A DNA stretch of 33,344 nucleotides from GCA-002727735 sp036159515 (GTDB taxonomy: Bacteria; Bacteroidota; Bacteroidia; Flavobacteriales_D; Parvicellaceae): NCBI GenBank assembly GCA_036159515.1, contig JAYYEV010000024.1, forward strand, positions 1-33,344, in the 5' to 3' direction. Numbering within the stretch: position 1 is the stretch's first letter; every line of letters begins with the position of its first letter. The position numbers and the translations under genes are program-made. The notes beneath the pieces are model-generated. The model had not been told where the DNA came from. It was given only the letters and a program-made list of their open reading frames with translations, and ran no database searches. This document shows, in pieces, positions 9,102 through 18,477 of this stretch.

Positions 9102-10509
9102 TCACTACAATGAGCTCATTAAAAATGAACCTGTTCTAAAATCAGTTTGTAAGGTAATAGATCGTTGGGATAAACCAGTTTATCTAATTGGCGGTTATGT
9201 AAGGGATTTTATCCTTCAACGTCCCACAAAAGACATTGACATAGTTGTTTTGGGAGATGGAATTGAATTAGCTAAGGCCGTTTCAGATTCACTAATTCAA
9301 AGTTCGTTTTCTGTATTTAAAAACTTCGGAACGGCTATGATAAAATTAAACAATATTGAAGTTCAATTTGTGGGGGCTAGAAAAGAAAGCTACAGTAGTG
9401 ATTCAAGGAACCCTATTGTAAGTCCAGGAACTCTTGAGGATGATCAAAATAGAAGAGATTTCACCATTAATGCGTTAGCCATTAGTCTTAATGGAAATTC
9501 AAAGGGGTCTTTTGTAGACCCCTTTAATGGATTAAAAGATTTAAAGGACGGAGTTATTAAAACACCCTTAAATCCAACTGAAACCTTTTCAGATGATCCA
9601 TTAAGAATGATGAGAGCAATTCGTTTCACATCTCAATTAGGTTTTATTATTTCAAATGAAACATTAGAAGGGATAACACAAAATGCGGAAAGGATTAAGA
9701 TAGTTGCGCAAGAAAGAATTACGGAAGAATTAAATAAAATTATAATGAGTAACCACCCTTCATTAGGATTTAAACTATTGGAAAAAACTCACTTATTATC
9801 TCATATTTTTCCTGAATTTCAAGCCCTCAAGGGTGTAGATACAATTGATGGCAAAAAACATAAAGATAATTTTTACCACACTTTAGAAGTACTTGAAAAT
9901 ATACTTGAAAAGAGTATTTCAAATTTATGGCTTCGATGGGCTGTTTTACTTCATGATATAGCGAAGCCAGCAACAAAACGATTTGATCCTATGCAAGGTT
10001 GGACATTTCATGGACATGATGATAAAGGGGCAAAAATGGTTCCTAAAATTTTTAAAAGAATGAAGCTGCCGCTGGATGACAATATGAGATATGTTCAAAA
10101 ATTAGTCCTTCTCCACTTGAGACCAATATCCCTAACTAATGATCAAATAACCGACTCTGCACTTAGACGCTTACTATTTGAGGCAGGAGATGATTTAGGA
10201 GATTTAATGTATTTGTGTCAAAGTGACATCACCTCTAAAAATATTGAAAAGAAAAAACGTTATCTGAAAAGATTTGAAGTGGTCAAAAAAAAGCTGAAAG
10301 AGGTGGAAGAAAGAGATAAAATAAAAAACTGGCAACCACCTATAGATGGAAAGGAGATTATGGATACCTTAAATTTATCACCGGGAAAAGAAATAGGACT
10401 GATTAAAGAAGGAATTAAAAATGCTATTCTTGATGGTGTAATTAAAAATGATGTTGATGAAGCAAGAAACTTTATGCTTAAATTGGCGAAATCAAAAGGT
10501 ATTTTATGA
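9070..10509 (+). CDS. CCA-adding-type tRNA nucleotidyltransferase with HD domain
   Basis: Class II polymerase-beta-type nucleotidyltransferase of 479 residues. The head shows GGYVRD (41-46) and the metal-binding pair D55/D57 in KDIDIVV, then the RRDFTINALA motif and the FVDPFNGLKDL segment. A neck follows, and then an HD domain (LLHDIAKP, H295-D296). This combination is the usual Bacteroidetes tRNA CCA-adding enzyme; a poly(A) polymerase is the less likely alternative. TTG (9067) and ATG (9070) are adjacent and I chose ATG. It overlaps tsaC upstream by 32 bases and the next gene by 4. A perfect 10-bp hairpin lies inside it at 9501-9525. Confidence 0.9.
   Translation: MSLEHFNTSDNHYNELIKNEPVLKSVCKVIDRWDKPVYLIGGYVRDFILQRPTKDIDIVVLGDGIELAKAVSDSLIQSSFSVFKNFGTAMIKLNNIEVQFVGARKESYSSDSRNPIVSPGTLEDDQNRRDFTINALAISLNGNSKGSFVDPFNGLKDLKDGVIKTPLNPTETFSDDPLRMMRAIRFTSQLGFIISNETLEGITQNAERIKIVAQERITEELNKIIMSNHPSLGFKLLEKTHLLSHIFPEFQALKGVDTIDGKKHKDNFYHTLEVLENILEKSISNLWLRWAVLLHDIAKPATKRFDPMQGWTFHGHDDKGAKMVPKIFKRMKLPLDDNMRYVQKLVLLHLRPISLTNDQITDSALRRLLFEAGDDLGDLMYLCQSDITSKNIEKKKRYLKRFEVVKKKLKEVEERDKIKNWQPPIDGKEIMDTLNLSPGKEIGLIKEGIKNAILDGVIKNDVDEARNFMLKLAKSKGIL
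9501..9525. repeat. Perfect 10-bp inverted repeat inside the CCA-type gene
   Basis: AAAGGGGTCT (9501-9510) and AGACCCCTTT (9516-9525) are exact reverse complements around the loop TTTGT. The stem is far more GC-rich than its surroundings and lies in the codons for KGSFVDPF. No T-run follows on either strand, so it does not look like a terminator. Confidence 0.85.
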
Positions 10510-11033
10510 GTAATGAAGTATTTAAATTAAGGATAGTTGCTGACACAGAAGAAGATATTTTTGCTGATGTATTGGTAGATACTTCATGCCACTTTTTATC
10601 GCTGCACCGATATATTTTGGATTTATTTAAATTGGATAAATTAGAAATGGCCTCGTTTTACCTAAGCAACGATGAATGGGACAAAGGTGAAGAAATAACT
10701 TTATTCGACATGAGTTCTGAAGAAGATGAATTTTCCCCGTTATCAATGGAATCTACTTCTATTTTTCAGATATACGAAAAAACCAATAAAATTCTTTATG
10801 TCCATGATTTCTTGAATATGAATATTTTTTATGTTGAAATTTTAGATCTTCTTCCTGGAAATCAACATCATGCTCAAATACAATTAATTCATCATTTTGG
10901 CACTTACGTACCCAAAAAAATGGAAACTCATGAAGCTGACACCAATATGGATCAAATTAATGAAATATATGATGAATTTAATGAAGACCCACTAAATGGA
11001 GATTTTGAGGAGTTAGACGAAGATTTGTATTAA
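10506..11033 (+). CDS. Plasmid pRiA4b ORF-3-like conserved protein
   Basis: Acidic soluble protein of 175 residues. It starts LRIVADTEEDIFADVLVD, continues with a segment resembling the pRiA4b ORF-3/IS1096 TnpR-like fold (FYLSNDEWDKGEEITLFD, FLNMNIFYVEILDLLPG), and ends in a strongly acidic tail. No catalytic motif is visible and function is unknown. There is no transposase nearby, so the family name should not be read as mobility. It begins in an ATGA overlap with the upstream gene, and its stop codon interlocks with the convergent vWA gene's stop in TTAA. The family assignment is from general resemblance. Confidence 0.65.
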   Translation: MSNEVFKLRIVADTEEDIFADVLVDTSCHFLSLHRYILDLFKLDKLEMASFYLSNDEWDKGEEITLFDMSSEEDEFSPLSMESTSIFQIYEKTNKILYVHDFLNMNIFYVEILDLLPGNQHHAQIQLIHHFGTYVPKKMETHEADTNMDQINEIYDEFNEDPLNGDFEELDEDLY

Positions 11034-13096
11034 ATCATTCCTTTATATTTTCTTATCATCCACTCCAAAAATGGAAACATCAAAAGCAGAAAAAGAATCC
11101 ATTTAAAATCAAGAACATCTGTATTCTCAATCGTTTTTCGAGTTTTAACTTTTTCAGAAGCATTATTTTTTAATTTAGAAGAAAGTTCATTTAACTCATT
11201 AAAATAATAGCTATTACTTTTTCCTGAAATAGAATGAAGAAAAGAATGATTGGCCCTCAAATCAGCCCATTCTTTTTTAGACTTGAATATACTAAACTCA
11301 CCCTTTTCTTGAAAGACTTCATTGTTACTTACCAGTTCTGCATTAAAAGTGTAATTACCTGGTGATAAATGATGTAAGGTTAATTGGTAAATATCTTCAT
11401 TTCGATTCATTTTGACCCTAAACTCATTTTCTAGAGAATCTTTATAACTAAAAAATAAATCATCATTGTTACTAAGCTCATAATTATTATTGTAGAACTC
11501 AGACGAAATGAGTAATGGTTCATCTTCCACAACCATTTTAGGGACATTTAGTTTTAATCTTTTTTTGGGATCTATTTTTTTTAAATATTGAAAGATTTTC
11601 TGAAAAAATAAATCAACGTCTTTCGTGCCTAACCCTTTTTGCTGCTGTAGCATGTTCCACCTCCAAATCCCTTCACCTAAAAATACGCCATGATTTGTTT
11701 CATTTGATTTGTAAAAGAAAATTACTGGATATGAGAGATCAACCCCATTTATTTTTTGTTTTAATAATGAATGTGCATTTTTGTTTAAAAGGTAGTTAGC
11801 AGAAAAAGGCACACTAACAGGTGGCAATGAGGAAAAAATACTGAACCAACTTTTATCCAATTTAAAAGCATCAAAATCATTAGAAAGATAAATATCTACG
11901 AGATTTGTTCCTTTAAAGTTAGTTTCTTTATTAACTCCTATTGATGATAAATAATTCTGTTTATTGTCTAGATTATTTCCACTGAAAGTAAAGGAAGGAA
12001 TTCCCAATTTCTCACATTGATTAAGTAATTTTATCATTTTAGGTGAATCAAATGGCTTAAAAAAACAAATTAAATTATAGCCATCTATGCTTTGATTGAA
12101 GTCATTTATTAATATAGATTTAATCTTAGTTCCTTTAATTTTAGTCACAGCATTTTTAAGAGATGAAATATCTGGGTGTGGACATGAGCTTATCATCAGT
12201 ATATTCTGATTGTAATCTAATACTTCCAGGAGAACAGAAGATCTATTATTAATAATATTAACTTCATCTTTAAGCCCATCTATCTGAACATCAATTTGAT
12301 GTGTTCCACTTTCAGTTGCCAAAGAAATGTAATTAAACCTATTTATACCCTTTTTTAATGAAACCGTTCTGCTTTCGATAATTTCATTGTTATCGCTCAC
12401 GATTAACTTTAAGTTTGACACAGCAAGATTTGATTTCACTAATACTTCTAAAGGAAAATTGTTATTCAAAACTGCATACTTATTACTTTTTACTTTTTGA
12501 ATGGACACATCTGAAATTGTAATGGTATCTCCCAGTAGAATCGTATGTACATTTACTTTTGAATTTTCAAATGTTGGATTGGCATTTCCAGTATTAATTA
12601 TACCATCTGAGGCCAAAATTAAATCGGTTAGATTTGTGGTGTTAAATTGTTCTTCAACTTGTGTAAATAATTGACCTAAATTTGATTGGTTATGGTTAAA
12701 TACAAAAGAATCGGACTCCATACTTTTGTTTCCAAAAATTAATGTTCTTATTTCATAGGAGTCACTTAGTTTTGAAAGAAAATTTTTAATAGAGTCTGAA
12801 TATAAATTTACGTCAAAACGGCTAGTTTTATTTGCAATAATGCTTTCAGAAACATCCTGGGCAAAAACTAAAATGGGTTTTTCTTTTTGAATTTTTGTTT
12901 TTTGAATTTTAGGTTTCATTAAAAAGAACGAAATCAACATCAAAAACAAAAATCGAAGTGCAAAAAGTATACGGTATGATATTGAACTTCTTTCTGGTAT
13001 TTTTTTATTAATGTAAAGAAGCCAACTCAGAAAAAAACTAAGTACAATAAATAGGATTAAGTAATAAATTGGCAGTTCAAAATGAAGTCCCCTCAC
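11030..13096 (-). CDS. vWA-domain membrane protein (BatA-like topology)
   Basis: Protein of 688 residues. Two N-terminal transmembrane helices (about 10-27 and 43-60) are followed by a von Willebrand A domain whose MIDAS motif D81-V-S-E-S is intact and whose later strand reads LILASDGIINTG. A long beta-rich region with no recognised enzyme motif comes next, and one C-terminal transmembrane helix (about 666-682) before a basic tail. Most of it should face the periplasm. The best start is GTG at 13096, 10 bases after fabG; no in-frame ATG fits. There is no MoxR ATPase or batABCDE neighbour. Role unknown, possibly envelope assembly or stress tolerance by family analogy. Confidence 0.75.
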   Translation of the reverse strand: MRGLHFELPIYYLILFIVLSFFLSWLLYINKKIPERSSISYRILFALRFLFLMLISFFLMKPKIQKTKIQKEKPILVFAQDVSESIIANKTSRFDVNLYSDSIKNFLSKLSDSYEIRTLIFGNKSMESDSFVFNHNQSNLGQLFTQVEEQFNTTNLTDLILASDGIINTGNANPTFENSKVNVHTILLGDTITISDVSIQKVKSNKYAVLNNNFPLEVLVKSNLAVSNLKLIVSDNNEIIESRTVSLKKGINRFNYISLATESGTHQIDVQIDGLKDEVNIINNRSSVLLEVLDYNQNILMISSCPHPDISSLKNAVTKIKGTKIKSILINDFNQSIDGYNLICFFKPFDSPKMIKLLNQCEKLGIPSFTFSGNNLDNKQNYLSSIGVNKETNFKGTNLVDIYLSNDFDAFKLDKSWFSIFSSLPPVSVPFSANYLLNKNAHSLLKQKINGVDLSYPVIFFYKSNETNHGVFLGEGIWRWNMLQQQKGLGTKDVDLFFQKIFQYLKKIDPKKRLKLNVPKMVVEDEPLLISSEFYNNNYELSNNDDLFFSYKDSLENEFRVKMNRNEDIYQLTLHHLSPGNYTFNAELVSNNEVFQEKGEFSIFKSKKEWADLRANHSFLHSISGKSNSYYFNELNELSSKLKNNASEKVKTRKTIENTDVLDFKWILFLLLMFPFLEWMIRKYKGMI

Positions 13097-13106
13097 TCCT
13101 ATTTGT

Positions 13107-13853
13107 TTAAGTTAGCATGCCACCACATACACTTATAACTTGGCCAGATACGTATGCACCCATATCTGAAGCTAAAAACAAGCAACAATTAGCTACATCT
13201 TCTGGTTTACCAGCTCTCTTTAATGGGATGTTTTGTATCCAATTATTTACCACATCTTCTCCTAGTGCACCCGTCATTTCAGTTTCAATAAAACCAGGTG
13301 CTATGGCATTACAACGAATGTTTCTTGAGCCCAATTCCTGTGCAATTGATTTAGTAAAGCCAATAATTCCTGACTTAGATGCAGAGTAATTAGACTGACC
13401 AGCATTACCTTGAACGCCCACTATGGAACTCATATTAATAATGGAACCACTTTTTTGCTTCAAAAAAGTTCTAAGGGAAGCTTTAGTTAAGTTAAATACA
13501 GATTTAAGATTGATATCAATTACATCATCCCAATTCTCCTCACTCATTCTCATCAATAAACCATCTTTTGTAATACCAGCATTATTGATAAGAACATCTA
13601 ATTGTCCAAAATCTGCAAGAATTTGATCGACAAGCTCTTGAGCTTCATTAAAATTACCTGCATTAGACTTGTAACCTTTTGCATCAACCCCCATTTCTTT
13701 AAGATCGTTAGATAATGCTATTGCTTTTTCTTCACTTGAGACATAAGTAAATGCTACTGAAGACCCTTGTTCGGCAAATTTTTTGGCTATCCCTTTTCCA
13801 ATGCCTCTGGTTGCACCAGTGATAAGGGTAACTTTGTTTTCTAATAACTTCAT
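13107..13853 (-). CDS. fabG: 3-oxoacyl-[acyl-carrier-protein] reductase FabG
   Basis: Short-chain dehydrogenase of 248 residues, the usual FabG length. It has the NADPH-binding TGATRGIGKGIA near the N-terminus, LINNAGIT in the middle, the catalytic serine in INMSSIVG, and YSASKSG with the Tyr-Lys pair. The C-terminus (YVSGQVISVCGGM) is typical of FabG. It reduces beta-ketoacyl-ACP in fatty acid elongation. No other fab genes are adjacent; the next gene on the same strand is the vWA membrane protein 10 bases later. A TATATTTG box sits about 20 bases upstream of the ATG. Confidence 0.92.
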   Translation of the reverse strand: MKLLENKVTLITGATRGIGKGIAKKFAEQGSSVAFTYVSSEEKAIALSNDLKEMGVDAKGYKSNAGNFNEAQELVDQILADFGQLDVLINNAGITKDGLLMRMSEENWDDVIDINLKSVFNLTKASLRTFLKQKSGSIINMSSIVGVQGNAGQSNYSASKSGIIGFTKSIAQELGSRNIRCNAIAPGFIETEMTGALGEDVVNNWIQNIPLKRAGKPEDVANCCLFLASDMGAYVSGQVISVCGGMLT

Positions 13854-13872
13854 TTTTAATTGTAATTGCGGA

Positions 13873-13880
13873 CAAATATA
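13873..13880 (-). promoter_or_regulatory. Candidate -7 box for fabG
   Basis: On the minus strand this reads TATATTTG, an exact TAnnTTTG match, 19 bases upstream of the fabG ATG. That leaves a short leader of roughly a dozen bases. The -33 element is weak. Confidence 0.5.
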
Positions 13881-13968
13881 TGCAATAAATGGTCATGAAA
13901 TTATTTTAATAAGGCGTGTAAACATTATATTTTGAATTTAATTTTATTTGGTTATATTGAAGAATTCG

Positions 13969-13998
13969 TTGATGAATTAATCAATAATTATAAATTTG
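13969..13998 (+). promoter_or_regulatory. Candidate Bacteroidetes promoter for the E1 gene
   Basis: A TTG at 13969-13971 is followed after 19 bases by TAAATTTG (13991-13998). This is the expected -33/-7 layout of the primary sigma factor in Bacteroidetes. The ATG follows 19 bases after the -7 box. It is the best complete promoter match in the window. Confidence 0.6.
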
Positions 13999-14017
13999 CA
14001 GACCTAAAATTAGCCTA

Positions 14018-16444
14018 ATGTCTACTTCCATATCAAATACTGAAATTAAGATAGATCAGCAAGCTTTTATTGACGAATTGTTGAATGACTACAGATTGAT
14101 GTGTCTGAGCAGAGAAGCATCTTTACTTGGTAGAAAAGAAGTTCTTACTGGGAAGGCAAAATTTGGAATCTTTGGTGATGGCAAAGAGCTTCCTCAAATA
14201 GTTATGGCTAAATTCTTCCAGAATGGCGACATCAGATCAGGTTACTACAGAGACCAAACTTTCATGTTAGCCATCGGAAACTTAACCATTAAACAATTTT
14301 TTGCAGGCTTATATGCCCATACTAATATTGAAAAAGAACCCACATCAGGTGGAAGACAAATGGGGGGTCATTTTTCTACAAAGTTTATTGATGAAGAAGG
14401 AAAATGGTTAGATTTAGTTAATCAAAAAAACTCAACATCTGACATTTCACCTACTGCGGCACAAATGCCTCGTCTAATTGGTCTTGGATTAGCTTCAAAA
14501 GTATATCGTAACAACAAAGAGTTAAGTCACCTGACAAATTTTTCAAACAACGGAAAAGAGATTGCATTTGGAACTATTGGAGATGCCAGTACTTCAGAAG
14601 GGATTTTCTGGGAATCCATCAATGCAGCTTGCGTATTAGAAATTCCCGTTGTCATGTCCATATGGGACGATGGATATGGAATTTCGGTTCCCAAAAAATA
14701 TCAAACAACTAAGGAAAGTATATCTAAAGCATTAGCTGGATTTGAGATAGAAGAGAATACAAACGGTCTTAAAATATTTAGGTGTAAAGGCTGGAGTTAT
14801 CAAGAATTGTATACGACCTACAAAGAAGCTACAGAATTTACAAGATTAAATCATAGGCCTTCTCTAATTCATGTAGAAGAAATCACCCAACCTCAAGGCC
14901 ATTCTACTTCAGGCTCACATGAAAGATATAAATCTAAAGAACGATTAGAATGGGCTAAAGAATTTGATTGTATACAAAAATTCAAAGAATGGTTACTAAA
15001 CGATGACAACGGTTTAGGGAAGCCAGTAACAACAGAAGATGTTTTAAATCAAATCCAAAAAGATGCCAAGGCAGAAGTTAAAAAGATTTCAAAAGATGCA
15101 TGGAATGAATTTATTCAAGATATAGATCAAGAAAGAAAGCAAATCATTTCCCAACTCGAAATACTTTCTTCTGAAAGTAATCAAAAAGAAAATATTGCAG
15201 CTATTATTAATAGTGTTAAGAAGCTAAAGGAGCCCCTTAGAAAAGAAATCTATCAACCATTTCATAAAGCATTACGTATAACTAGATCAGAAAATACTAA
15301 TGCTAGAAATAGTGTCATGAACTGGTTTAAAAAACAAAAAGAATTTTTAGCTGAGAAATATAACTCAAACGTATACAATGACTTTGAAACTTCTAGCCTT
15401 AATGTGGGAAAAGTTGCACCTACTTATGATTCGGATCAAAAGATTGACGGAAGATTAATTCTAAGAAATAATTTCAGAACGTTATTTAAGCGCTATCCAG
15501 AGATTTTAACATTTGGTGAAGACACGGGAAAGATTGGTGGAGTTAATCAAGCTATGGAAGGAATGCAAGACGAATTTGGTGAGATTAGAGTTTTTGATAC
15601 AGGAATTAGAGAAGCATCTATTATTGGACAAGGAATAGGATTAGCTTTAAGAGGGCTTAGACCCATAGCTGAAATACAATATCTAGACTACTTATTGTAT
15701 GCCATACAAATAATGAGTGATGATATCTCCACTTTAGCTTATAGAACAAAAGGTAATCAAAAATGCCCCTTAATTATTCGAACAAGAGGGCACAGATTAG
15801 AAGGCGTATGGCATGCTGGTTCTCCAATGGGTGGCATAATAAATTTTGTTAGAGGCATGGTTGTGTGCGTTCCTAGAAACATGCTAAAAGCAGCAGGTTT
15901 TTATAATACACTACTAAAATCTGATGATCCTGCACTAGTGATCGAATGTTTGAATGGATATCGACTAAAAGAAAATGAGCCTTCAAATTATGGTGATTTC
16001 ACAACCCCAATTGGAGTTCCTGAAATTGTAAAATCTGGAAATGATATTACTGTTGTGAGTTATGGATCCACATTTAACTTATGCGAGCAGGCATCTGAAA
16101 TTCTGGACGAGATGAACATCTCTTGCGAATTAATTGATGTGCAAACATTACTTCCTTTTGATATAAATCATATGATTGTAAATTCGCTTAAGAAAACCAA
16201 TAGAATCATATTTATCGATGAAGATGTTCCTGGTGGGGCAACTTCTTTCATGCTCAACGAAGTAATTAATAAACAACAAGGATATTATCATCTAGACTCA
16301 CAACCTATTACATTATCCGCAAAGGAACATAGACCGGCATATGGATCTGATGGAGATTATTTTTCAAAACCTAACGTAGATGAAATAGTAGATACCATCT
16401 ATAATATGATGAAAGAAAGTAATCCTACAAAATATCCAAATTAA
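14018..16444 (+). CDS. Fused alpha-beta E1 of a branched-chain/pyruvate-type 2-oxoacid dehydrogenase
   Basis: Thiamine-diphosphate enzyme of 808 residues carrying E1-alpha (about 20-400) and E1-beta (about 470-800) in one chain, where many bacteria use two genes. The alpha half has SGYYRDQ, MGGHFS and the cofactor region GDASTSEG (188-195) through WDDGYG (216-221). The usual GDG...NN motif is therefore GDA...DD. The beta half has TFGEDTGKIGGVNQ, RVFDTGIREASIIGQG and the RTRGHRLEG segment. It decarboxylates a 2-oxoacid and acylates an E2 lipoyl domain; E2 and E3 are not here. Branched-chain substrates are the usual annotation and fit the leucine dehydrogenase elsewhere in the window, but this is inference. 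Confidence 0.87.
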   Translation: MSTSISNTEIKIDQQAFIDELLNDYRLMCLSREASLLGRKEVLTGKAKFGIFGDGKELPQIVMAKFFQNGDIRSGYYRDQTFMLAIGNLTIKQFFAGLYAHTNIEKEPTSGGRQMGGHFSTKFIDEEGKWLDLVNQKNSTSDISPTAAQMPRLIGLGLASKVYRNNKELSHLTNFSNNGKEIAFGTIGDASTSEGIFWESINAACVLEIPVVMSIWDDGYGISVPKKYQTTKESISKALAGFEIEENTNGLKIFRCKGWSYQELYTTYKEATEFTRLNHRPSLIHVEEITQPQGHSTSGSHERYKSKERLEWAKEFDCIQKFKEWLLNDDNGLGKPVTTEDVLNQIQKDAKAEVKKISKDAWNEFIQDIDQERKQIISQLEILSSESNQKENIAAIINSVKKLKEPLRKEIYQPFHKALRITRSENTNARNSVMNWFKKQKEFLAEKYNSNVYNDFETSSLNVGKVAPTYDSDQKIDGRLILRNNFRTLFKRYPEILTFGEDTGKIGGVNQAMEGMQDEFGEIRVFDTGIREASIIGQGIGLALRGLRPIAEIQYLDYLLYAIQIMSDDISTLAYRTKGNQKCPLIIRTRGHRLEGVWHAGSPMGGIINFVRGMVVCVPRNMLKAAGFYNTLLKSDDPALVIECLNGYRLKENEPSNYGDFTTPIGVPEIVKSGNDITVVSYGSTFNLCEQASEILDEMNISCELIDVQTLLPFDINHMIVNSLKKTNRIIFIDEDVPGGATSFMLNEVINKQQGYYHLDSQPITLSAKEHRPAYGSDGDYFSKPNVDEIVDTIYNMMKESNPTKYPN

Positions 16445-16482
16445 TTGATTTAGAAAAATCCGTTTTTATTTCCAATGATATT

Positions 16483-17250
16483 ATGCATATTAAACCTCAA
16501 TTAGATAAATTAGTTGAGGAGTTTAATCATCCATTATTTTTAAAAAATGATCCCCTAGGTTTGTTACGGTCTTTCAGGCATCAAAAAGACTTAGAAATAT
16601 TAGGTCTTTTTCTAGCAACGTTAGCATGGGGAAACAGAAAAAGTATCATTCAAAGTGGAAAGAAATTAATTGACTTATTTGAAAATGAACCTTATTACTT
16701 TATTAAATCTTTTGACTCATCATTAACTCACAAGTTGAGTGATTTCAAACACAGAACATTTAATGCCTTTGATCTTCATTTTTTTATAGAAAGATTAAGA
16801 GACATATATAAAAAATTTGATTCTTTAGAACAGATATTTTCTCCTGTATTTAGTAATTCGAATAATGCTTACGAACCCATTCTAAATTTCAGAAGTACAT
16901 TTCTTGGAGAATACATTGATGTAAGAAGTAAAAAGCACATTGCAAATCCATCGAATGGCTCTGCTGCAAAACGATTAAACATGTATTTAAGATGGATGGT
17001 AAGAAGGGATAATAAGGGGGTTGATTTAGGTATTTGGTCTTCTATATCCATGTCAAAGTTATCTTGTCCTATAGATATTCATAGCGGTAATACAGCAAGG
17101 AAATTTAATTTGCTTTCAAGAAAACAAAATGATTGGAAATCAGTGGTTGAATTAGATGAAAATTTAAGAAAAATGGATCCAGATGATCCTGTGAAATATG
17201 ATTTTGCTCTTTTTGGATATGGAGTAAAAAACAAGAAATTAAAGTATTAA
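16483..17250 (+). CDS. TIGR02757 (DUF2400) family protein, HhH-GPD-glycosylase-like
   Basis: Protein of 255 residues of a family common in Bacteroidetes without an established function. Conserved parts are LATLAWGNRKSI near the N-terminus, SAAKRLNMYLRWMVR, and a C-terminal CPIDIHSGNTARKF to DPVKYDFALFGYG stretch. The last part resembles the end of helix-hairpin-helix DNA glycosylases, with an aspartate after the helical region. A DNA-repair role is therefore plausible but unproven. It follows the E1 gene by 38 bases and probably shares its transcript. Confidence 0.8.
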   Translation: MHIKPQLDKLVEEFNHPLFLKNDPLGLLRSFRHQKDLEILGLFLATLAWGNRKSIIQSGKKLIDLFENEPYYFIKSFDSSLTHKLSDFKHRTFNAFDLHFFIERLRDIYKKFDSLEQIFSPVFSNSNNAYEPILNFRSTFLGEYIDVRSKKHIANPSNGSAAKRLNMYLRWMVRRDNKGVDLGIWSSISMSKLSCPIDIHSGNTARKFNLLSRKQNDWKSVVELDENLRKMDPDDPVKYDFALFGYGVKNKKLKY

Positions 17251-17264
17251 TCTCCTATAAATTC

Positions 17265-17272
17265 TACATTTG
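17265..17272 (+). promoter_or_regulatory. Candidate -7 box for purK-purE
   Basis: TACATTTG matches TAnnTTTG, 44 bases before the purK ATG. No clear -33 TTTG is visible, and I see no purine-responsive element I can name. Confidence 0.4.
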
Positions 17273-17316
17273 TATTGCATTAGTAGTATCAACGACACAC
17301 ATTTGTTTTTTGATTT

Positions 17317-18477
17317 ATGAAACAAAAAATTAGTTCAGATTTTAAACTAGGGATTTTAGGTGGAGGACAACTAGGTAAAATGATGATTCAAGCTGCATCT
17401 AAATGGGATATTGAAATCCATGTTTTAGATTCTGATGAAAATTGTTCTTGTTCTGCACTATGTCACCAATTTCATCATGGGTCTTTCAAAAATTATAATG
17501 ATGTGTTGGAATTTGGCCGTAATGTAGATCTACTCACATTTGAAATCGAGCATATTAATATTGAGGCACTAAAAGTATTAAAAAACGAAGGAATAAAAAC
17601 TTATCCTCAACCTGAAGTATTAGAAATTATTCAAGATAAAGGTCTACAGAAACAATTTTATGCAAGACATGATATTCCTACTTCAAATTTTCATTTATTT
17701 AATAGCAAAAAAGAAGTTTTAAATGCTATTGAGAATAATATTATCCACTTCCCATTTATTCAAAAATCAAGGAAAGACGGATATGACGGTAAAGGAGTAG
17801 TTTTCATTAAAGACGATCAAAGTCTTGATCGTTTATTTGATGTTCCATCCATGGTTGAAGAATTCATAGAAATTGAAAAAGAAATTGCCGTGATTGTTTC
17901 AAGAAATAAAAATGGCGAAACAAAGACTTTTCCGACTGTGGAAATGGAGTTTAGTCCAGAGGCAAATCTTGTTGAGCAATTAATTTGTCCTTCAGAAATA
18001 CCAATAGATTTGGATCAAATGGCAAAAGAACTTGCCATTACAATTATTAATAACCTCAATATGGTTGGGAACTTAGCAGTTGAGTTTTTCATTTCAAAAA
18101 ATAGAGAGGTATTAGTAAATGAAGTAGCTCCAAGACCTCACAATAGTGGACACCAAACGATAGAAGCCAATATTACTTCTCAGTTTGAGCAGCATTTAAG
18201 GGCTATTTTAAACTATCCTTTAGGGTCTACGAAACTGCTAACTCCTTCGGTGATGTTAAATATTTTGGGAGAACCAAACTACACTGGAAATGTTTTTTAC
18301 AAGAATTTTGAATCTTGTTTATCTAAAGAAGGAGTTTACATGCACATATATGGGAAAAAAATCACAAAACCTTTTCGTAAAATGGGTCATGTAACTATTA
18401 TTGACGAAACCATGGAAAAAGCAAAAGAAAAAGCGAAATTTGTAAAAGAAACACTAAAAGTAATTTCAAATGACTAA
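17317..18477 (+). CDS. purK: N5-carboxyaminoimidazole ribonucleotide synthase PurK
   Basis: ATP-grasp enzyme of 386 residues that carboxylates aminoimidazole ribonucleotide using ATP and bicarbonate. The N-terminal Rossmann-like domain opens with GILGGGQLGKMMIQAA, followed by LTFEIEHIN. The ATP-grasp centre has SRKDGYDGKGV and VEEFIEIEKEIAVIV, then the catalytic NEVAPRPHNSGH motif. Length and motifs are complete. Its last 8 bases overlap purE, whose product uses its product directly. A perfect 8-bp stem (17813-17832) occurs within the gene. Confidence 0.95.
   Translation: MKQKISSDFKLGILGGGQLGKMMIQAASKWDIEIHVLDSDENCSCSALCHQFHHGSFKNYNDVLEFGRNVDLLTFEIEHINIEALKVLKNEGIKTYPQPEVLEIIQDKGLQKQFYARHDIPTSNFHLFNSKKEVLNAIENNIIHFPFIQKSRKDGYDGKGVVFIKDDQSLDRLFDVPSMVEEFIEIEKEIAVIVSRNKNGETKTFPTVEMEFSPEANLVEQLICPSEIPIDLDQMAKELAITIINNLNMVGNLAVEFFISKNREVLVNEVAPRPHNSGHQTIEANITSQFEQHLRAILNYPLGSTKLLTPSVMLNILGEPNYTGNVFYKNFESCLSKEGVYMHIYGKKITKPFRKMGHVTIIDETMEKAKEKAKFVKETLKVISND

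Noticed and set aside
10506..11033. Mobile-element cargo because of the pRiA4b ORF-3 likeness
   Set aside because: No transposase, terminal repeats or target duplications nearby, and the gene is translationally coupled to housekeeping genes.
17813..17832. 8-bp inverted repeat ACGATCAA/TTGATCGT with a 4-base loop inside purK
   Set aside because: Perfect but short, coding, AT-rich, and without a T-run; likely chance.
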